64,000 bases of DNA from Clostridiaceae bacterium OM02-2AC (GCA_003481775.1 QULU01000002.1:124001-188000); one strand, 5' to 3'; positions 45,589-54,400 are shown, counted from the stretch's first letter. The notes: generated by a model from the letters alone, not told the origin. Made by a program: numbers and translations.

Positions 45589-46446
45589 TTACTCATCAAG
45601 GACGCTCAAATGCTTCAGACTGATATCCAGAATCGGGGAAGAATGTGTCAATGCTCCACTGGAAACATAATTCACACCGAGATCCTTCATCAGTTCAATA
45701 TTTTCTTTTGTGATATTACCGGAGCATTCTGTTTCTGCACGTCCGCCAATCAGCTGTACGGCCTCCTTCATCTGCGCAGGTGACATATTGTCGAGCATGA
45801 TAATATCTGCACCGGCCTCCACTGCTTCTTTCACCATGTCAAGATTCTCTGTTTCGATTTCAATTTTGCGAACGAATGGTGCATGCATTCTTGCGGCCTC
45901 GATTGCCTGCTTTACACCGCCTGCCGCATCAATATGGTTGTCCTTCAACAGCACTCCATCGGATAAATTATAGCGGTGATTTCTTCCGCCTCCGACAAGA
46001 ACAGCATATTTCTCAAACACCCGCATGCACGGTGTCGTTTTTCTTGTATCTACCAGACAGGTTTTAGAGCCTTCCAGCATATCCGCTACCTTTCTGGTAT
46101 ATGTCGCGATTCCACTCATTCTCTGCAGATAATTCAACGCAGTACGCTCACCGGATAGCAGTACACGAACATCCCCGTGTACTGTTCCCATCAGCTGTCC
46201 GTTCGTTACCCTATCTCCATCCTTAACAAGGAAATCAACCTTTGTTTGTGGATCCAGCAGCGTAAATACACGCTCGAATATCTGAAGTCCGGCAATGATA
46301 CCGTCCTCCTTACAAATAAGCTGAACCTCTCCTTCCTTATAGTCCGGCATAACGGAACAGGTTGTTACATCCTCACCGTTAATGTCCTCCTCTAAAGCAA
46401 GACGGATATATTTATCAGCAACAAGCTGCATCGTAATTGGATTCAT
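45589..46446 (-). CDS. nadC: Nicotinate-nucleotide pyrophosphorylase (quinolinate phosphoribosyltransferase)
   Basis: The 285-residue enzyme converts quinolinate and PRPP to nicotinate mononucleotide. Motifs are LALEEDINGEDVTT, RTALNYLQRMSGIAT, VDTRKTTPCMRVFEKYAVLVGGGRNHR (ends VDTRKTTP and GGGRNHR), KDNHID, and EIETENLDMVKEA with IIMLDNMSP. Length and motifs are complete. The start at 46446 lies 31 bases inside the 3' end of nadB with an AAGGAAAAAGAG site, so the two are coupled. Confidence 0.96.
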   Translation of the reverse strand: MNPITMQLVADKYIRLALEEDINGEDVTTCSVMPDYKEGEVQLICKEDGIIAGLQIFERVFTLLDPQTKVDFLVKDGDRVTNGQLMGTVHGDVRVLLSGERTALNYLQRMSGIATYTRKVADMLEGSKTCLVDTRKTTPCMRVFEKYAVLVGGGRNHRYNLSDGVLLKDNHIDAAGGVKQAIEAARMHAPFVRKIEIETENLDMVKEAVEAGADIIMLDNMSPAQMKEAVQLIGGRAETECSGNITKENIELMKDLGVNYVSSGALTHSSPILDISLKHLSVLDE

Positions 46447-47632
46447 AAGCTCTTTTTCCTTTCCGGCAGACTGTTATGTTATCAGCTGCTCTTTTCGCAA
46501 AAACAAGACTCTCCAGCAGACTGTTGCTGGCAAGGCGATTCTTACCGTGCACGCCGTTACAGCTGGTTTCTCCAACGGCATACAGATGCTGCATGGTTGT
46601 CTGTGAATGACTTCCCACATGGATTCCTCCCATAAAATAATGCTGAGCAGGAACCACCGGAATACATTCCTTTGTAATATCATAGCCTTCCTTACGGCAG
46701 GCCTCCTGAATATTTGGAAAATGACTTTGTATGGTCTCTTTGGGTACATTTTGAAAAGACAGCCAGACATGCTCCGTTCCATCCTTCTTCATCTCCTCAA
46801 AGATAGCCTGAGATACTACATCCCTTGGCAGCAGCTCATTTACAAAGCGTTCTCCCTTTTTATTCAGTAAAATCGCTCCATCTCCCCGGGCAGACTCGGA
46901 AATTAAAAAGCTCCGTCCCTTTTTTCGACTATACAGGCTGGTTGGATGAATCTGTACATAATCGAGGTGATCCAGCTGAATCCCATGCTTTTCACAAATG
47001 CGCAATGCATCTCCTGTAAGGCTCGGATAATTGGTGGAATGCTCATAAAGTCCTCCGATACCACCTGTCGCCAGCACCGTATCCTCCGCATGGACGCAGA
47101 CGACCTGCTGCTCCCTTGTTTTCAGTACAATCCCCTTACAAATACCATGCTCAACGAGCAGATCGCACATCAGGGCATGCTCCATAATAGTGATATTTGA
47201 ACAGCTGCGAACATGCTTTTGCAGAGCTGTCGTTATTTCCTTTCCAGTGATATCCTTATGAAAACAGATTCTCGCACGGGAATGCCCTCCCTCACGGGTA
47301 TACCGCAGACTTCCATCCTCATTTTGTTCAAAGCGGACACCCAGCCGAAGCAGCTCCTCAATAACCGGTCTGCTCTGTCGAATCATGATGTCAACACTCT
47401 CTCTATTATTTTCATAATGTCCCGCCCGCATAGTATCTTCAAAATAGGCGGTATAATCATCTTCATCATGAAGCACACAGATTCCTCCCTGTGCCAGCAT
47501 GGAATCACATTCCGCCATATCCTCCTTACAGATCATCAGCACACGCATGGTCTTCGGAAGATTTAAAGCTGTATAAAGTCCTGCGACTCCACACCCTACA
47601 ATAACGGTATCATAATACATATCTGATTGCAT
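46415..47632 (-). CDS. nadB: L-aspartate oxidase
   Basis: The 405-residue FAD enzyme oxidises L-aspartate to iminoaspartate. Motifs are the dinucleotide-binding VIVGCGVAGLYTALNLP, SMLAQGGICV, TREGGHSRARI with catalytic residues, VLATGGIGGLYEHSTN, HPTSLY, and the FAD-binding VGETSCNGVHGKNRLASNSLLE near the C-terminus (ends VGETSCNG and SNSLLE). It lacks the roughly 120-residue C-terminal helical domain of the E. coli enzyme, as in the short Firmicute form. RBS AAGGAGGCGAACC. Confidence 0.95.
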   Translation of the reverse strand: MQSDMYYDTVIVGCGVAGLYTALNLPKTMRVLMICKEDMAECDSMLAQGGICVLHDEDDYTAYFEDTMRAGHYENNRESVDIMIRQSRPVIEELLRLGVRFEQNEDGSLRYTREGGHSRARICFHKDITGKEITTALQKHVRSCSNITIMEHALMCDLLVEHGICKGIVLKTREQQVVCVHAEDTVLATGGIGGLYEHSTNYPSLTGDALRICEKHGIQLDHLDYVQIHPTSLYSRKKGRSFLISESARGDGAILLNKKGERFVNELLPRDVVSQAIFEEMKKDGTEHVWLSFQNVPKETIQSHFPNIQEACRKEGYDITKECIPVVPAQHYFMGGIHVGSHSQTTMQHLYAVGETSCNGVHGKNRLASNSLLESLVFAKRAADNITVCRKGKRAYESNYDAACC

Positions 47633-47653
47633 GGTTCGCCTCCTTAAGGCGGT

Positions 47654-48559
47654 TTACGCCGCAAGCTCCAGCATTCGGTTCAAGGTTGCCTTTGATGGCT
47701 CTGCGATATCCTCCGCTACAGCTGCACCGTTTTCTCCCGTGCGCAGGACGTGCAGAATACCATCCAGTGTAATCTTCTTCATATCCGTACATACCGGCTC
47801 TGTTTTTGGAAAGTAGAATGTCTTCTCTGGATTCTGCTTTTCAAGCTCATAGCGGACACCAACCTCAGTAGCAATAATAAACTCCTTTGCATTGCTTGCT
47901 GCAGCCTGCTTCAGAATACCTGTTGTAGAACCGATATAATCTGCAATTGAAAGCACAGCGGCATTACACTCCGGGTGTGCGAGCACTTCTGCCAGCGGAT
48001 GCTGCTGCTTCAGCTCTTGAATTTCCTGTACTCTCATCTCCTCATGAACCGGGCAGTAGCCCTTTACCAGCATGACATTCTTTTCCTTAACCTGCTCTGC
48101 GACATAACGTCCCAGATTTTTATCCGGAATAAATAATATATTCTGATTTGGCAGATTCTTCACGATCTGTACTGCATTGGCTGAGGTAACACATACATCT
48201 GACCATGATTTTATCTCTGCTGTTGAATTGATATAGCAAACGACAGCTAAATCCTCATAGCGTGCTCTTACCTCATCAATCTCTGCTTTCGTTACCATGT
48301 GTGCCATCGGACAATCTGCGGATGCGTCCGGCATCAGTACCGCTTTATCCGGATTTAATAGCTTTCCACTTTCTCCCATAAAGGAAACACCGCAGAATAC
48401 CAGCACCTTATTCGTCAGTTTGGACGCTACCTTGCTGAGATAGAAGGAATCTCCTACATAATCTGCTATCTCCTGCACCTGTGCAGGTACGTAATAATGT
48501 GCCAGCAATACGGCATCTTTTTCAAGCTTCAGCTGTTTAATTTCTTCCTGTTTTGTCAT
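47654..48559 (-). CDS. nadA: Quinolinate synthase
   Basis: The 301-residue [4Fe-4S] enzyme condenses iminoaspartate with dihydroxyacetone phosphate to quinolinate. Family segments are LAHYYVPAQVQEIADYVGDS, VFCGVSFMGE, MPDASADCPMA, YINSTAEIKSWSDVCVTSANA (ends YINSTAEIKS and VTSANA) and AHPECNAAV. Cluster cysteines are visible in FCGV, in VCVTS and in the C-terminal half. It is the first gene of the NAD operon, downstream of the NiaR-type operator. Confidence 0.96.
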   Translation of the reverse strand: MTKQEEIKQLKLEKDAVLLAHYYVPAQVQEIADYVGDSFYLSKVASKLTNKVLVFCGVSFMGESGKLLNPDKAVLMPDASADCPMAHMVTKAEIDEVRARYEDLAVVCYINSTAEIKSWSDVCVTSANAVQIVKNLPNQNILFIPDKNLGRYVAEQVKEKNVMLVKGYCPVHEEMRVQEIQELKQQHPLAEVLAHPECNAAVLSIADYIGSTTGILKQAAASNAKEFIIATEVGVRYELEKQNPEKTFYFPKTEPVCTDMKKITLDGILHVLRTGENGAAVAEDIAEPSKATLNRMLELAA

Positions 48560-48630
48560 ATCCTTTGATGATACTGTTCCATCTATACAGTATCTTCATC
48601 TCCCTTTCTCTTTACCATTATATCTGCCTC

Positions 48631-48670
48631 AGTATAGCATATATAATGACAGGTGACAAGACACATGTCA
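48631..48670 (-). promoter_or_regulatory. nad operon promoter with NiaR-type operator
   Basis: On the minus strand TTGTCA (48659-48654), 17 bp, TATACT (48636-48631). The -35 lies inside the inverted repeat TGACAGGTG-N6-CACATGTCA (48647-48670), which matches the ACAGGTG/CACCTGT style of NiaR boxes. Repression by niacin-bound NiaR, encoded at the end of the operon, would block polymerase binding. Confidence 0.8.
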
Positions 48671-48967
48671 GATTATTTGTATAAATGCCGCCTCTGTAAG
48701 GTATTGTTCATTGCTAGATATCCTGTATTGTGCCATGAAATGAAGTGCGTTAGAAGAAGGTACGCTTCAGCAGCTCGGATACAAATACGGGAGTGATCGT
48801 AGCTGACAGCCTATCTCAGCCATAGCTTTTCTATTTTCTGGTTACAATACATAGTAACCCATATACTATATGTATAAAAGACCTTCTGAATTTATCCTAT
48901 AATTGTTATCTAATAAATAATGCCTTGCCAAAGCGGGTTATTTCCAAGATACATCGCGTTTCTAAAG
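48671..48967. other. Intergenic region, no gene seen
   Basis: Nothing with coding character is present. The only notable element is the inverted repeat GGTTAC-N8-GTAACC at 48840-48859, which could be an orphan operator or a weak hairpin. Confidence 0.4.
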
Positions 48968-49003
48968 AAAAAAATCAAGCCCGTAAAAACGATGACTTGA
49001 TCC
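48968..49003. terminator. Terminator of the rsmG-noc-parAB operon
   Basis: ATCAAG pairs with CTTGAT around a 16-base loop with T-runs on both strands (T7 on minus). It lies about 50 bases beyond the parB stop. Confidence 0.75.
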
Positions 49004-49049
49004 TTCTTTTTTTTGTTATTTTTAAATCAATTATAACCATCCAGATTAG

Positions 49050-49934
49050 CTATTCTTCCTCAATTCCACCCAGCATTTCCAGCAGACGGTTCAGATCCTC
49101 ATTGCCCTCATAACGTATGGTGATTTGCTTTTCATCAATGCGCACCTTTGTTTGAAAACGGCTCTGCAAGCGATCCTGCACCTTATCCAGATTGATATCC
49201 CGCTGCTTCTTCTCCGGTGCACTTTTTGGTTCATTCATATTTTTTACAAGCGTTTCAACCGCACGCACACTCAGATGCAGCTGGATGGCTTTTTTTGCCA
49301 CATCCTCAATCTGTGTCGCATCCTTTAACCCAAGCAGTGCACGCACATGCCCCATGCTCAGCTGCTTATCAATAACATACTGCTGGACAGCCTTCGGAAG
49401 CTTTAACAGACGCAGCATATTCGCAACATGCTCTCTTGATTTCCCGATTCGCTTCGCCAGCTCTTCCTGTGTATAGTCAAGCTTCTTAATCAGCTTTTCA
49501 TAGCCCTGTGCTTCCTCAATGGCATTCAAATCCTCACGCTGAATATTTTCCAGCAGTGCGATTTCCATCATTTGCTGATCGTCAAATTCCATTAGAATAG
49601 CAGGAATGGTTTTCAATCCTGCAACCTTACTGGCCCGCAATCGACGTTCTCCTGCAATCAGCTCATAGCCCTTAACGGCTTTCTTAACCAGAATCGGTGT
49701 GAATACACCATGCAGACGGATGGAATCAGCAAGCTCCTGAATCTTGTCATCATCAAAGTTTTTCCGCGGCTGATACGGATTCGGCTTTACATCCTTCACC
49801 GCAACCTCAAACTTGGAATCCTCGTGAACCTCTGTCTTTCCCTGCTGAATATCCTCTAATACATTATTGACGTCTTCACCAAAGATGGCAGACAAGCCCT
49901 TCCCAAGTCTTGCACTATTCTCTTTTTTCGGCAT
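49050..49934 (-). CDS. parB: Chromosome-partitioning protein ParB (Spo0J)
   Basis: The 294-residue protein has a short N-terminal ParA-stimulating segment (KKENSARLGKGLSAIFG), a CTP-binding ParB/Srx domain with GERRLRA (about 96-102), LLENIQREDLNAIEEAQGY, a parS-binding HTH (QEELAKRIGKSREHVANMLRLL) and a C-terminal dimerisation domain. LSMGHVRALLGL is typical of true ParB rather than Noc. It spreads from parS as a CTP-dependent clamp to organise the origin. RBS GGGAGGTGG. It is the last gene of the block. Confidence 0.93.
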   Translation of the reverse strand: MPKKENSARLGKGLSAIFGEDVNNVLEDIQQGKTEVHEDSKFEVAVKDVKPNPYQPRKNFDDDKIQELADSIRLHGVFTPILVKKAVKGYELIAGERRLRASKVAGLKTIPAILMEFDDQQMMEIALLENIQREDLNAIEEAQGYEKLIKKLDYTQEELAKRIGKSREHVANMLRLLKLPKAVQQYVIDKQLSMGHVRALLGLKDATQIEDVAKKAIQLHLSVRAVETLVKNMNEPKSAPEKKQRDINLDKVQDRLQSRFQTKVRIDEKQITIRYEGNEDLNRLLEMLGGIEEE

Positions 49935-49946
49935 TCATCCACCTCC

Positions 49947-50729
49947 CTATCTGGCTTTCGCTTTCTTATTCATTTTCACAACTTCATTGGATAGCCCGGC
50001 ATATGCCTTTGCCCCCTCACAGCGAACATCATATTCAAAAATCGACATTCCTCTGGATGGTGCTTCGCTCAGCTTGACATTTCTCGGTATGTAGTTTTTA
50101 TAAACGCGATCCTTGAAATGCTGACGAACCTCCTGCTGTACCTCAACACTCAGCTTTGTTCGTGCATCATACATCGTAAGTACAACGCCCTCAATCATCA
50201 GATTACGATTAAACAGCTGCTGTACCAGACGAATTGTCAGAAGCAGCTGTGTGACTCCCTCCAATGCATAATATTCACACTGTACCGGTATGATTACAGA
50301 ATCCGCAGCGGTTAAGGCATTCGTATTCAGCAGTCCCAAAGAAGGCGGACAGTCAATGATAATAAAGTCATATTCATCCTTGATCGGCTCCAGCTTATTC
50401 TTTAACAGCTCTTCTTTTCCTACTTCAAATTTTACCATTTGCAGATCAGCTCCTGCCAGTGCAATGCTTGCAGGAACAATGTCAATAGGCGGAGACGTCA
50501 GTTTTTTTCGGATATCCTCAACCTTATAATCCTCCATAATCAGATTATAAACAGAAAGCTTATCCTCTCCGACCTCTGCACCGACACCCTGTGTGGCATT
50601 TCCCTGGGGATCAAAATCGACCAGTAGCACTTTATTTCCAAGGTATCCCAAGCCAGCAGCGAGGTTAATCGATGTTGTCGTCTTTCCTACGCCGCCCTTC
50701 TGATTGGATACCGCTATGATTTTACCCAT
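49947..50729 (-). CDS. parA: Chromosome-partitioning ATPase ParA (Soj)
   Basis: The 260-residue deviant Walker A ATPase has AVSNQKGGVGKTTTSINLAAGL at the N-terminus (KGGVGKTT), VDFDPQGNATQG, and FIIIDCPPSLGLLN. It binds DNA as an ATP dimer and is recycled by ParB; Soj also controls DnaA. It is flanked by noc and parB with gaps of 12-15 bases. RBS AAAGGAAATG. Confidence 0.96.
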   Translation of the reverse strand: MGKIIAVSNQKGGVGKTTTSINLAAGLGYLGNKVLLVDFDPQGNATQGVGAEVGEDKLSVYNLIMEDYKVEDIRKKLTSPPIDIVPASIALAGADLQMVKFEVGKEELLKNKLEPIKDEYDFIIIDCPPSLGLLNTNALTAADSVIIPVQCEYYALEGVTQLLLTIRLVQQLFNRNLMIEGVVLTMYDARTKLSVEVQQEVRQHFKDRVYKNYIPRNVKLSEAPSRGMSIFEYDVRCEGAKAYAGLSNEVVKMNKKAKAR

Positions 50730-50744
50730 AAGATCATTTCCTTT

Positions 50745-51509
50745 CTATTTCGGAATGCGAATGGTAATGATTACTTCATCCTCATGTTCCTCTTCGTTTA
50801 TTTCTGCCGCTGTACCGGCACGATTCACCATACTGACCGCCTGATGGATGGTATTGATAGCGATTTTAATATTTTTGCTGATACCCTTCAGCATCACTTT
50901 TTTCTTTTCTTTTTTCGGTTGTGCCTGTTCCTTCAGCATTTTTTCCGTCTGAGCAACCGTCATACCCTTTTTTACGATTTTATCAAGAGCATCATGCTGC
51001 TTTTCTTCATCCAGACCAATCAGTGCCCGTGCATGCCGCTCACTGATTTTTTTTGTGCTGACGGCCTCCTGCACATCCTCATCCAGATTCAACAGGCGGA
51101 TTTTATTCGCAATAGACGACTGGCTCTTGCCAACGCGAAGTGCCAGCTGACTCTGATTCAATCCGGAATACTTCATGATCTCGACATAGGATTTTGCTTC
51201 TTCTATCGCGCTTAGATTTTCTCTTTGGATATTTTCAACCAGTGCCATTTCCGCCATCTGCACTTCATTGGCATCCATGATCAGTACCGGAACATCGACA
51301 GCGCCATTCAGCTTCAATGCACGAAATCTTCGCTCACCTGCAATAATCTGATATTTTCCATCCATCTCACGAACTGTGATTGGTTGAATCAATCCGTTTT
51401 CCCGGATGGATTGTGCCAGATCCATCAGTGCTTCATCATCAAATTCCAGACGCGGCTGATATGGATTCGGCTCCACCAGATCAATATCCACAATTCTTGT
51501 ATCTTTCAT
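50745..51509 (-). CDS. noc: Noc-type nucleoid occlusion/ParB paralogue
   Basis: The 254-residue ParB-family protein has VEPNPYQPRLEFDD, CTP motif AGERRFRALK, LVENIQRENLSAIEEAKSYVEI, HTH LALRVGKSQSSIANKIRLLNL and KKISERHARALIGL, the last matching Noc (KITERHARALI) rather than ParB. In B. subtilis Noc blocks division over the nucleoid and binds membrane through an N-terminal amphipathic helix. That extension is absent here because the frame starts just before the CTPase domain (ATG 51509, RBS GGAGGAAT). The C-terminal part is lysine-rich, then acidic. Confidence 0.85.
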   Translation of the reverse strand: MKDTRIVDIDLVEPNPYQPRLEFDDEALMDLAQSIRENGLIQPITVREMDGKYQIIAGERRFRALKLNGAVDVPVLIMDANEVQMAEMALVENIQRENLSAIEEAKSYVEIMKYSGLNQSQLALRVGKSQSSIANKIRLLNLDEDVQEAVSTKKISERHARALIGLDEEKQHDALDKIVKKGMTVAQTEKMLKEQAQPKKEKKKVMLKGISKNIKIAINTIHQAVSMVNRAGTAAEINEEEHEDEVIITIRIPK

Positions 51510-51520
51510 TCTATTCCTCC

Positions 51521-52231
51521 TCAAAGGGGATTTTTCTTCATCTGTGCAAACGGTCTTGGATACTTTTTCGGTGTCCTTCTCGTCTTTTCAAAAACAAAAT
51601 TGATCCGCTGTGATCCATCCGACAGCGTATGCACATCCCTCTGCTTCATTTCACACCCCAGAAGTCGAATTGCTTTTTCAGCCAATGCGTATTCTTCGTC
51701 CCCATTGGCACCCTTCAATGCGAGAAAGCAGCCCTGCGGCTTCACCAGCGGTATACACAGCTCACTAAGCAGAGGCAGATTTGCCACAGCTCTTGCACTG
51801 ACGATATCAAAGCTTTCGCGATGATCCTTCGCATACACCTCGGCACGCTCATGCACACAGGTAACATCCTTCAGCTTCAGCTTTTCGCATAATGCATTTA
51901 AAAAAGTAATTCTTTTTCCCAGAGTCTCCACAATCGTCAGCTTTAGTTCAGGATATATGATTTTTAACGGTATCCCCGGAAAACCGGCACCTGCTCCGAC
52001 ATCGCAGAAACTTCCCTGTATCGGCATATCAAAGGAAGGCAATATGGAATCCAGAAAATGCTTTTCATAAATCTCATCCGGATCGGTTATGGCGGTTAGA
52101 TTTATCTTCTGGTTCCATTCGATCAGCATGGATGCGTACTCTTCAAACTGCCGAAGCTGATGCTCCTGCAATATCATTCCGTACTCAGCAAGCACCTTGG
52201 AAAAGTCTTCTTTATGAAATATTTTGGACAT
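51521..52231 (-). CDS. rsmG: 16S rRNA (guanine527-N7)-methyltransferase
   Basis: The 236-residue SAM-dependent enzyme methylates G527 of 16S rRNA; its loss gives low-level streptomycin resistance. Motifs are INLTAITDPDEIYEKHFLDSI, the SAM-binding CDVGAGAGFPGIPLKI, and VSARAVANLPLLSEL. RBS GGAGGGATACT. It heads the rsmG-noc-parA-parB order seen near the replication origin of Firmicutes. mnmG, its usual upstream neighbour, is not here; a long non-coding region lies in its place. Confidence 0.96.
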   Translation of the reverse strand: MSKIFHKEDFSKVLAEYGMILQEHQLRQFEEYASMLIEWNQKINLTAITDPDEIYEKHFLDSILPSFDMPIQGSFCDVGAGAGFPGIPLKIIYPELKLTIVETLGKRITFLNALCEKLKLKDVTCVHERAEVYAKDHRESFDIVSARAVANLPLLSELCIPLVKPQGCFLALKGANGDEEYALAEKAIRLLGCEMKQRDVHTLSDGSQRINFVFEKTRRTPKKYPRPFAQMKKNPL

Positions 52232-52252
52232 AGTATCCCTCCAGCACCTACT

Positions 52253-52280
52253 ATTATATCAAAGAACACTCTCTAACTAA
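52253..52280 (-). promoter_or_regulatory. Weak promoter candidate of rsmG
   Basis: On the minus strand TTAGTT (52280-52275), 16 bp, TATAAT (52258-52253), about 22 bases before the rsmG start. The -10 is perfect and the -35 poor. Confidence 0.5.
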
Positions 52281-52534
52281 ACATTTAGTTTGTGAATTTT
52301 CCACAGAGTGCCCTATCAAAAGTGTAATCGCTTCATATCTGACAGAAAAAGGGTAAATGGATACCGAAAGCCATGTTACAGCGTTTAAACTGAAGTCTTT
52401 GACATGCTATGCAGCCATACATGCTTCATAAGCAGTTAACCTGAAAGATGTCAATCCAGTGGCTCTCATAAAAAAATGAGTATCTACATCATCGTGGTGA
52501 TAAAGTCCTCCTTTAAATTATCACAGAGAAAATC

Positions 52535-52572
52535 AAAAAAAACCTCTGACAGCATTTCACATGTGCCAGAGG
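52535..52572 (-). terminator. Orphan terminator upstream of rsmG
   Basis: On the minus strand CCTCTG pairs with CAGAGG around an inner weak stem and is followed by T8. It ends a transcript coming from the degenerate region at 52.6-53.4 kb. The stem resembles the terminators of the small-RNA copies A and B. Confidence 0.75.
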
Positions 52573-53165
52573 CTTTATCATTTACTTGTATTTTATCACA
52601 TCCATTTCTTCTTATCTATGTCTTTGTATAAGATACAAATCTTATGATTCAAATCAAATTACAATACATCATGACAAGCTTTCAATGAACGCTTCGTATT
52701 TGAACTATTAACGGAATCTGCAGTTTTTTTCTTTCTACCATATCTGTTGCAGGTTGCCAGTTTGCTTTATCCCTGCTTTTTACATTTTCTGCAATTCCTC
52801 CTGATGCTTTCTATATTGTTTCCTGACTTTGCCGGAAGTGATGGTTCTCATGATATCCTTCCAATCTCATCAGTTAAGATAGTTTCAGGCTCCTTATGAC
52901 ATCTTTTTGTTTAGCGGATACATCTCCTGATCTCTGTAACGGACAACAATCTTCTGTTTCGTTCCTCATCAGTTTCTCCTTAAACTCTGCTTTCCCATCA
53001 AATCATAGTCCAGCCGGTCATAAGATATAGATCTATTTACTTAACCATCGATATTCAACAGCCGTTCGATTTGTCTACTTGTATTAACATTCAAATTACA
53101 TTGGAGTTTTCTGTTTTACCAGCTGATATAATCACTTATATCGTTTCCTGATACCTTGTCTGCTG
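52573..53165 (-). pseudogene. Degenerate, formerly coding region behind leader copy 2
   Basis: The minus strand shows short coding-like pieces interrupted by many stops, for example KIVVRYRDQEMYPLN near 52900-52945 and TITSGKVRKQYRKHQEELQKM near 52780-52850. It directly follows leader copy 2 and ends at the terminator at 52535. I read it as a decayed gene that was once expressed from that leader. The pieces do not visibly match the Ig-like gene at 53532, so its identity is unknown. A small palindrome ATAAGATACAAATCTTAT lies at 52629-52646. Confidence 0.4.
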
Positions 53166-53173
53166 TCACCAGT

Positions 53174-53400
53174 TCTTCTTCAGGCTTTAACTTCCGATGA
53201 TCCACACCGTATTTCCGATTTACCGTTAGATTATTATGATATTCAAATAACTTTCTTTTCACTGACGAGCTCCTATACAAGAAACCCTTTCACGCATCAG
53301 CATCCTATGACAAGTTCCAGAATAATCTAACTAACAAACTGTCCCATTTTCTCACCGCTCTCTTTTCTTTGGTATTTCTTTTTACACTTTTATTATATTC
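53174..53400 (-). repeat. Duplicated leader, copy 2 (beside degenerate gene)
   Basis: The roughly 225-base region is the homologue of 54181-54400. Shared blocks include CTTCCGATGAT, CTATACAAGAA, CCTATGACAAG, AATAATCTAACTA and TCTCACCGCTCTCTTTTC in the same order and spacing. On the minus strand a promoter TTTACA, 16 bp, TATAAT (about 53400) starts it. Conservation over the transcribed leader, while the gene behind it has decayed, suggests either recent duplication or a functional RNA. Confidence 0.75.
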
Positions 53401-53531
53401 GCTGAGCGATATCTGTAAAGGCTTGTGGAAAGATTTGCAGAAATTTGGAATAATTGGTAATTTGCCTGTGGTATACTTCTCATAATCTCATTTCTACTGG
53501 AATCCCCAAGCGACATTCAGAGTCCAAATTT

Positions 53532-54149
53532 TCAATGATAGGCAGGTGGTGTAACGATAATCTTTATTGTTTTATATGCCTGATTTCCATGCCCGTCATA
53601 CGCAGATATATGAATATTATGAACACCAATAGCATCCTGATCAAAACTACAGGTCTGATTCCTTTCATCACAGGTATATTCATAATAGCGGTATGCTTTA
53701 TCCCCATCTTTTTCCTGTAAATCAAATTTCACCTTATCATAGGCTCGAACATCATAAACCTCCAGGTAATCACTTAATCTAAAATTGGGATCGCTTTCTA
53801 TTTTTTTCGGTCCCGTATAGTTTATAATCGGAGAATCCCTGTCAATAATTGTCAAATTGAAAGCCCGGCTTGTTTTATACCCATTGCAGCTAACCGTTAC
53901 CGTAAGCAACTGTTCTTTATTGATAATTGAGTCATCATAATGAAACAGGACAGTCGCATCCTTGGCAGAGGAATCTAATTCTACAAAATCTTTCTCAGCC
54001 AGTGACTCTCCCCAAAGTATTTCTCTTGGGCTATCTTCCTTAATGAAATGAATAGCTTCTTTTATACCTCTCATCCACGTTGCATAGCAAACAACACCCA
54101 AAGCCATACAAAGGAATAAGATAAAAAGAATACTCGACTTTTTTTTCAT
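53532..54149 (-). CDS. Membrane-anchored or secreted Ig-like domain protein
   Basis: The 205-residue protein has an N-terminal hydrophobic helix (about 5-25) after MKKKSS. Two beta-rich segments follow. The second (about 105-200) resembles bacterial Ig/DUF5011-type domains: DRDSPIINYTGPKKIESDPNF, LSDYLEVYDV, and a final IHISAYDGHGNQAYKTIKIIV. A CTCDERNQTC-like cysteine pair lies within it. The function is unknown and surface exposure is inferred. ATG 54149 follows GGAGGTAC; codons upstream in the same frame lack a site. The long leader (copy 1) precedes it. Confidence 0.75.
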   Translation of the reverse strand: MKKKSSILFILFLCMALGVVCYATWMRGIKEAIHFIKEDSPREILWGESLAEKDFVELDSSAKDATVLFHYDDSIINKEQLLTVTVSCNGYKTSRAFNLTIIDRDSPIINYTGPKKIESDPNFRLSDYLEVYDVRAYDKVKFDLQEKDGDKAYRYYEYTCDERNQTCSFDQDAIGVHNIHISAYDGHGNQAYKTIKIIVTPPAYH

Positions 54150-54180
54150 AATGTACCTCCAAAACGAATCCATCCTGGCT

Positions 54181-54400
54181 CTTCTTCAAATTTAAACTTC
54201 CGATGATTTTCCTTCGTTCCGTTTCTCGTTAATTATGATGATAGCTGAATAGCTTTCTGCTTACTGACAAGCACCTATACAAGAAGCCCTTTCATACTGT
54301 AGCTTCCTATGACAAGCTCCAGAATAATCTAACTAGCTAGCCTTCCCATCTTCTCACCGCTCTCTTTTCTTTGTAATACCTTGTACACGCTTATTATACA
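54181..54400 (-). repeat. Duplicated leader, copy 1 (beside Ig-like protein gene)
   Basis: This is the partner of 53174-53400. On the minus strand a TATAAT at about 54400 lacks a good -35 (TTTTTG at 16 bp). A long untranslated leader of about 230 bases then runs to the Ig-like gene. The conserved blocks carry several possible stems, such as GAAGCCC/GGGCTTC. The leader lies immediately downstream of the LytTR regulator gene, which is a candidate activator. Confidence 0.75.

Noticed and set aside
48840..48859. GGTTAC-N8-GTAACC as an operator
   Set aside because: It lies in an intergenic stretch with no promoter or gene next to it; kept only as a note.
52232..53531. Chromosomal replication origin in the long gap near rsmG-parAB
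   Set aside because: Only isolated TTTTCCACA-like words are seen, no DnaA-box cluster and no dnaA; the parAB block alone does not place oriC here.
54181..54400. T-box leader, suggested by AGAGAGCGGTGA
   Set aside because: No TGGNACCGCG antiterminator sequence or specifier loop is visible, and the downstream gene is not amino-acid related.
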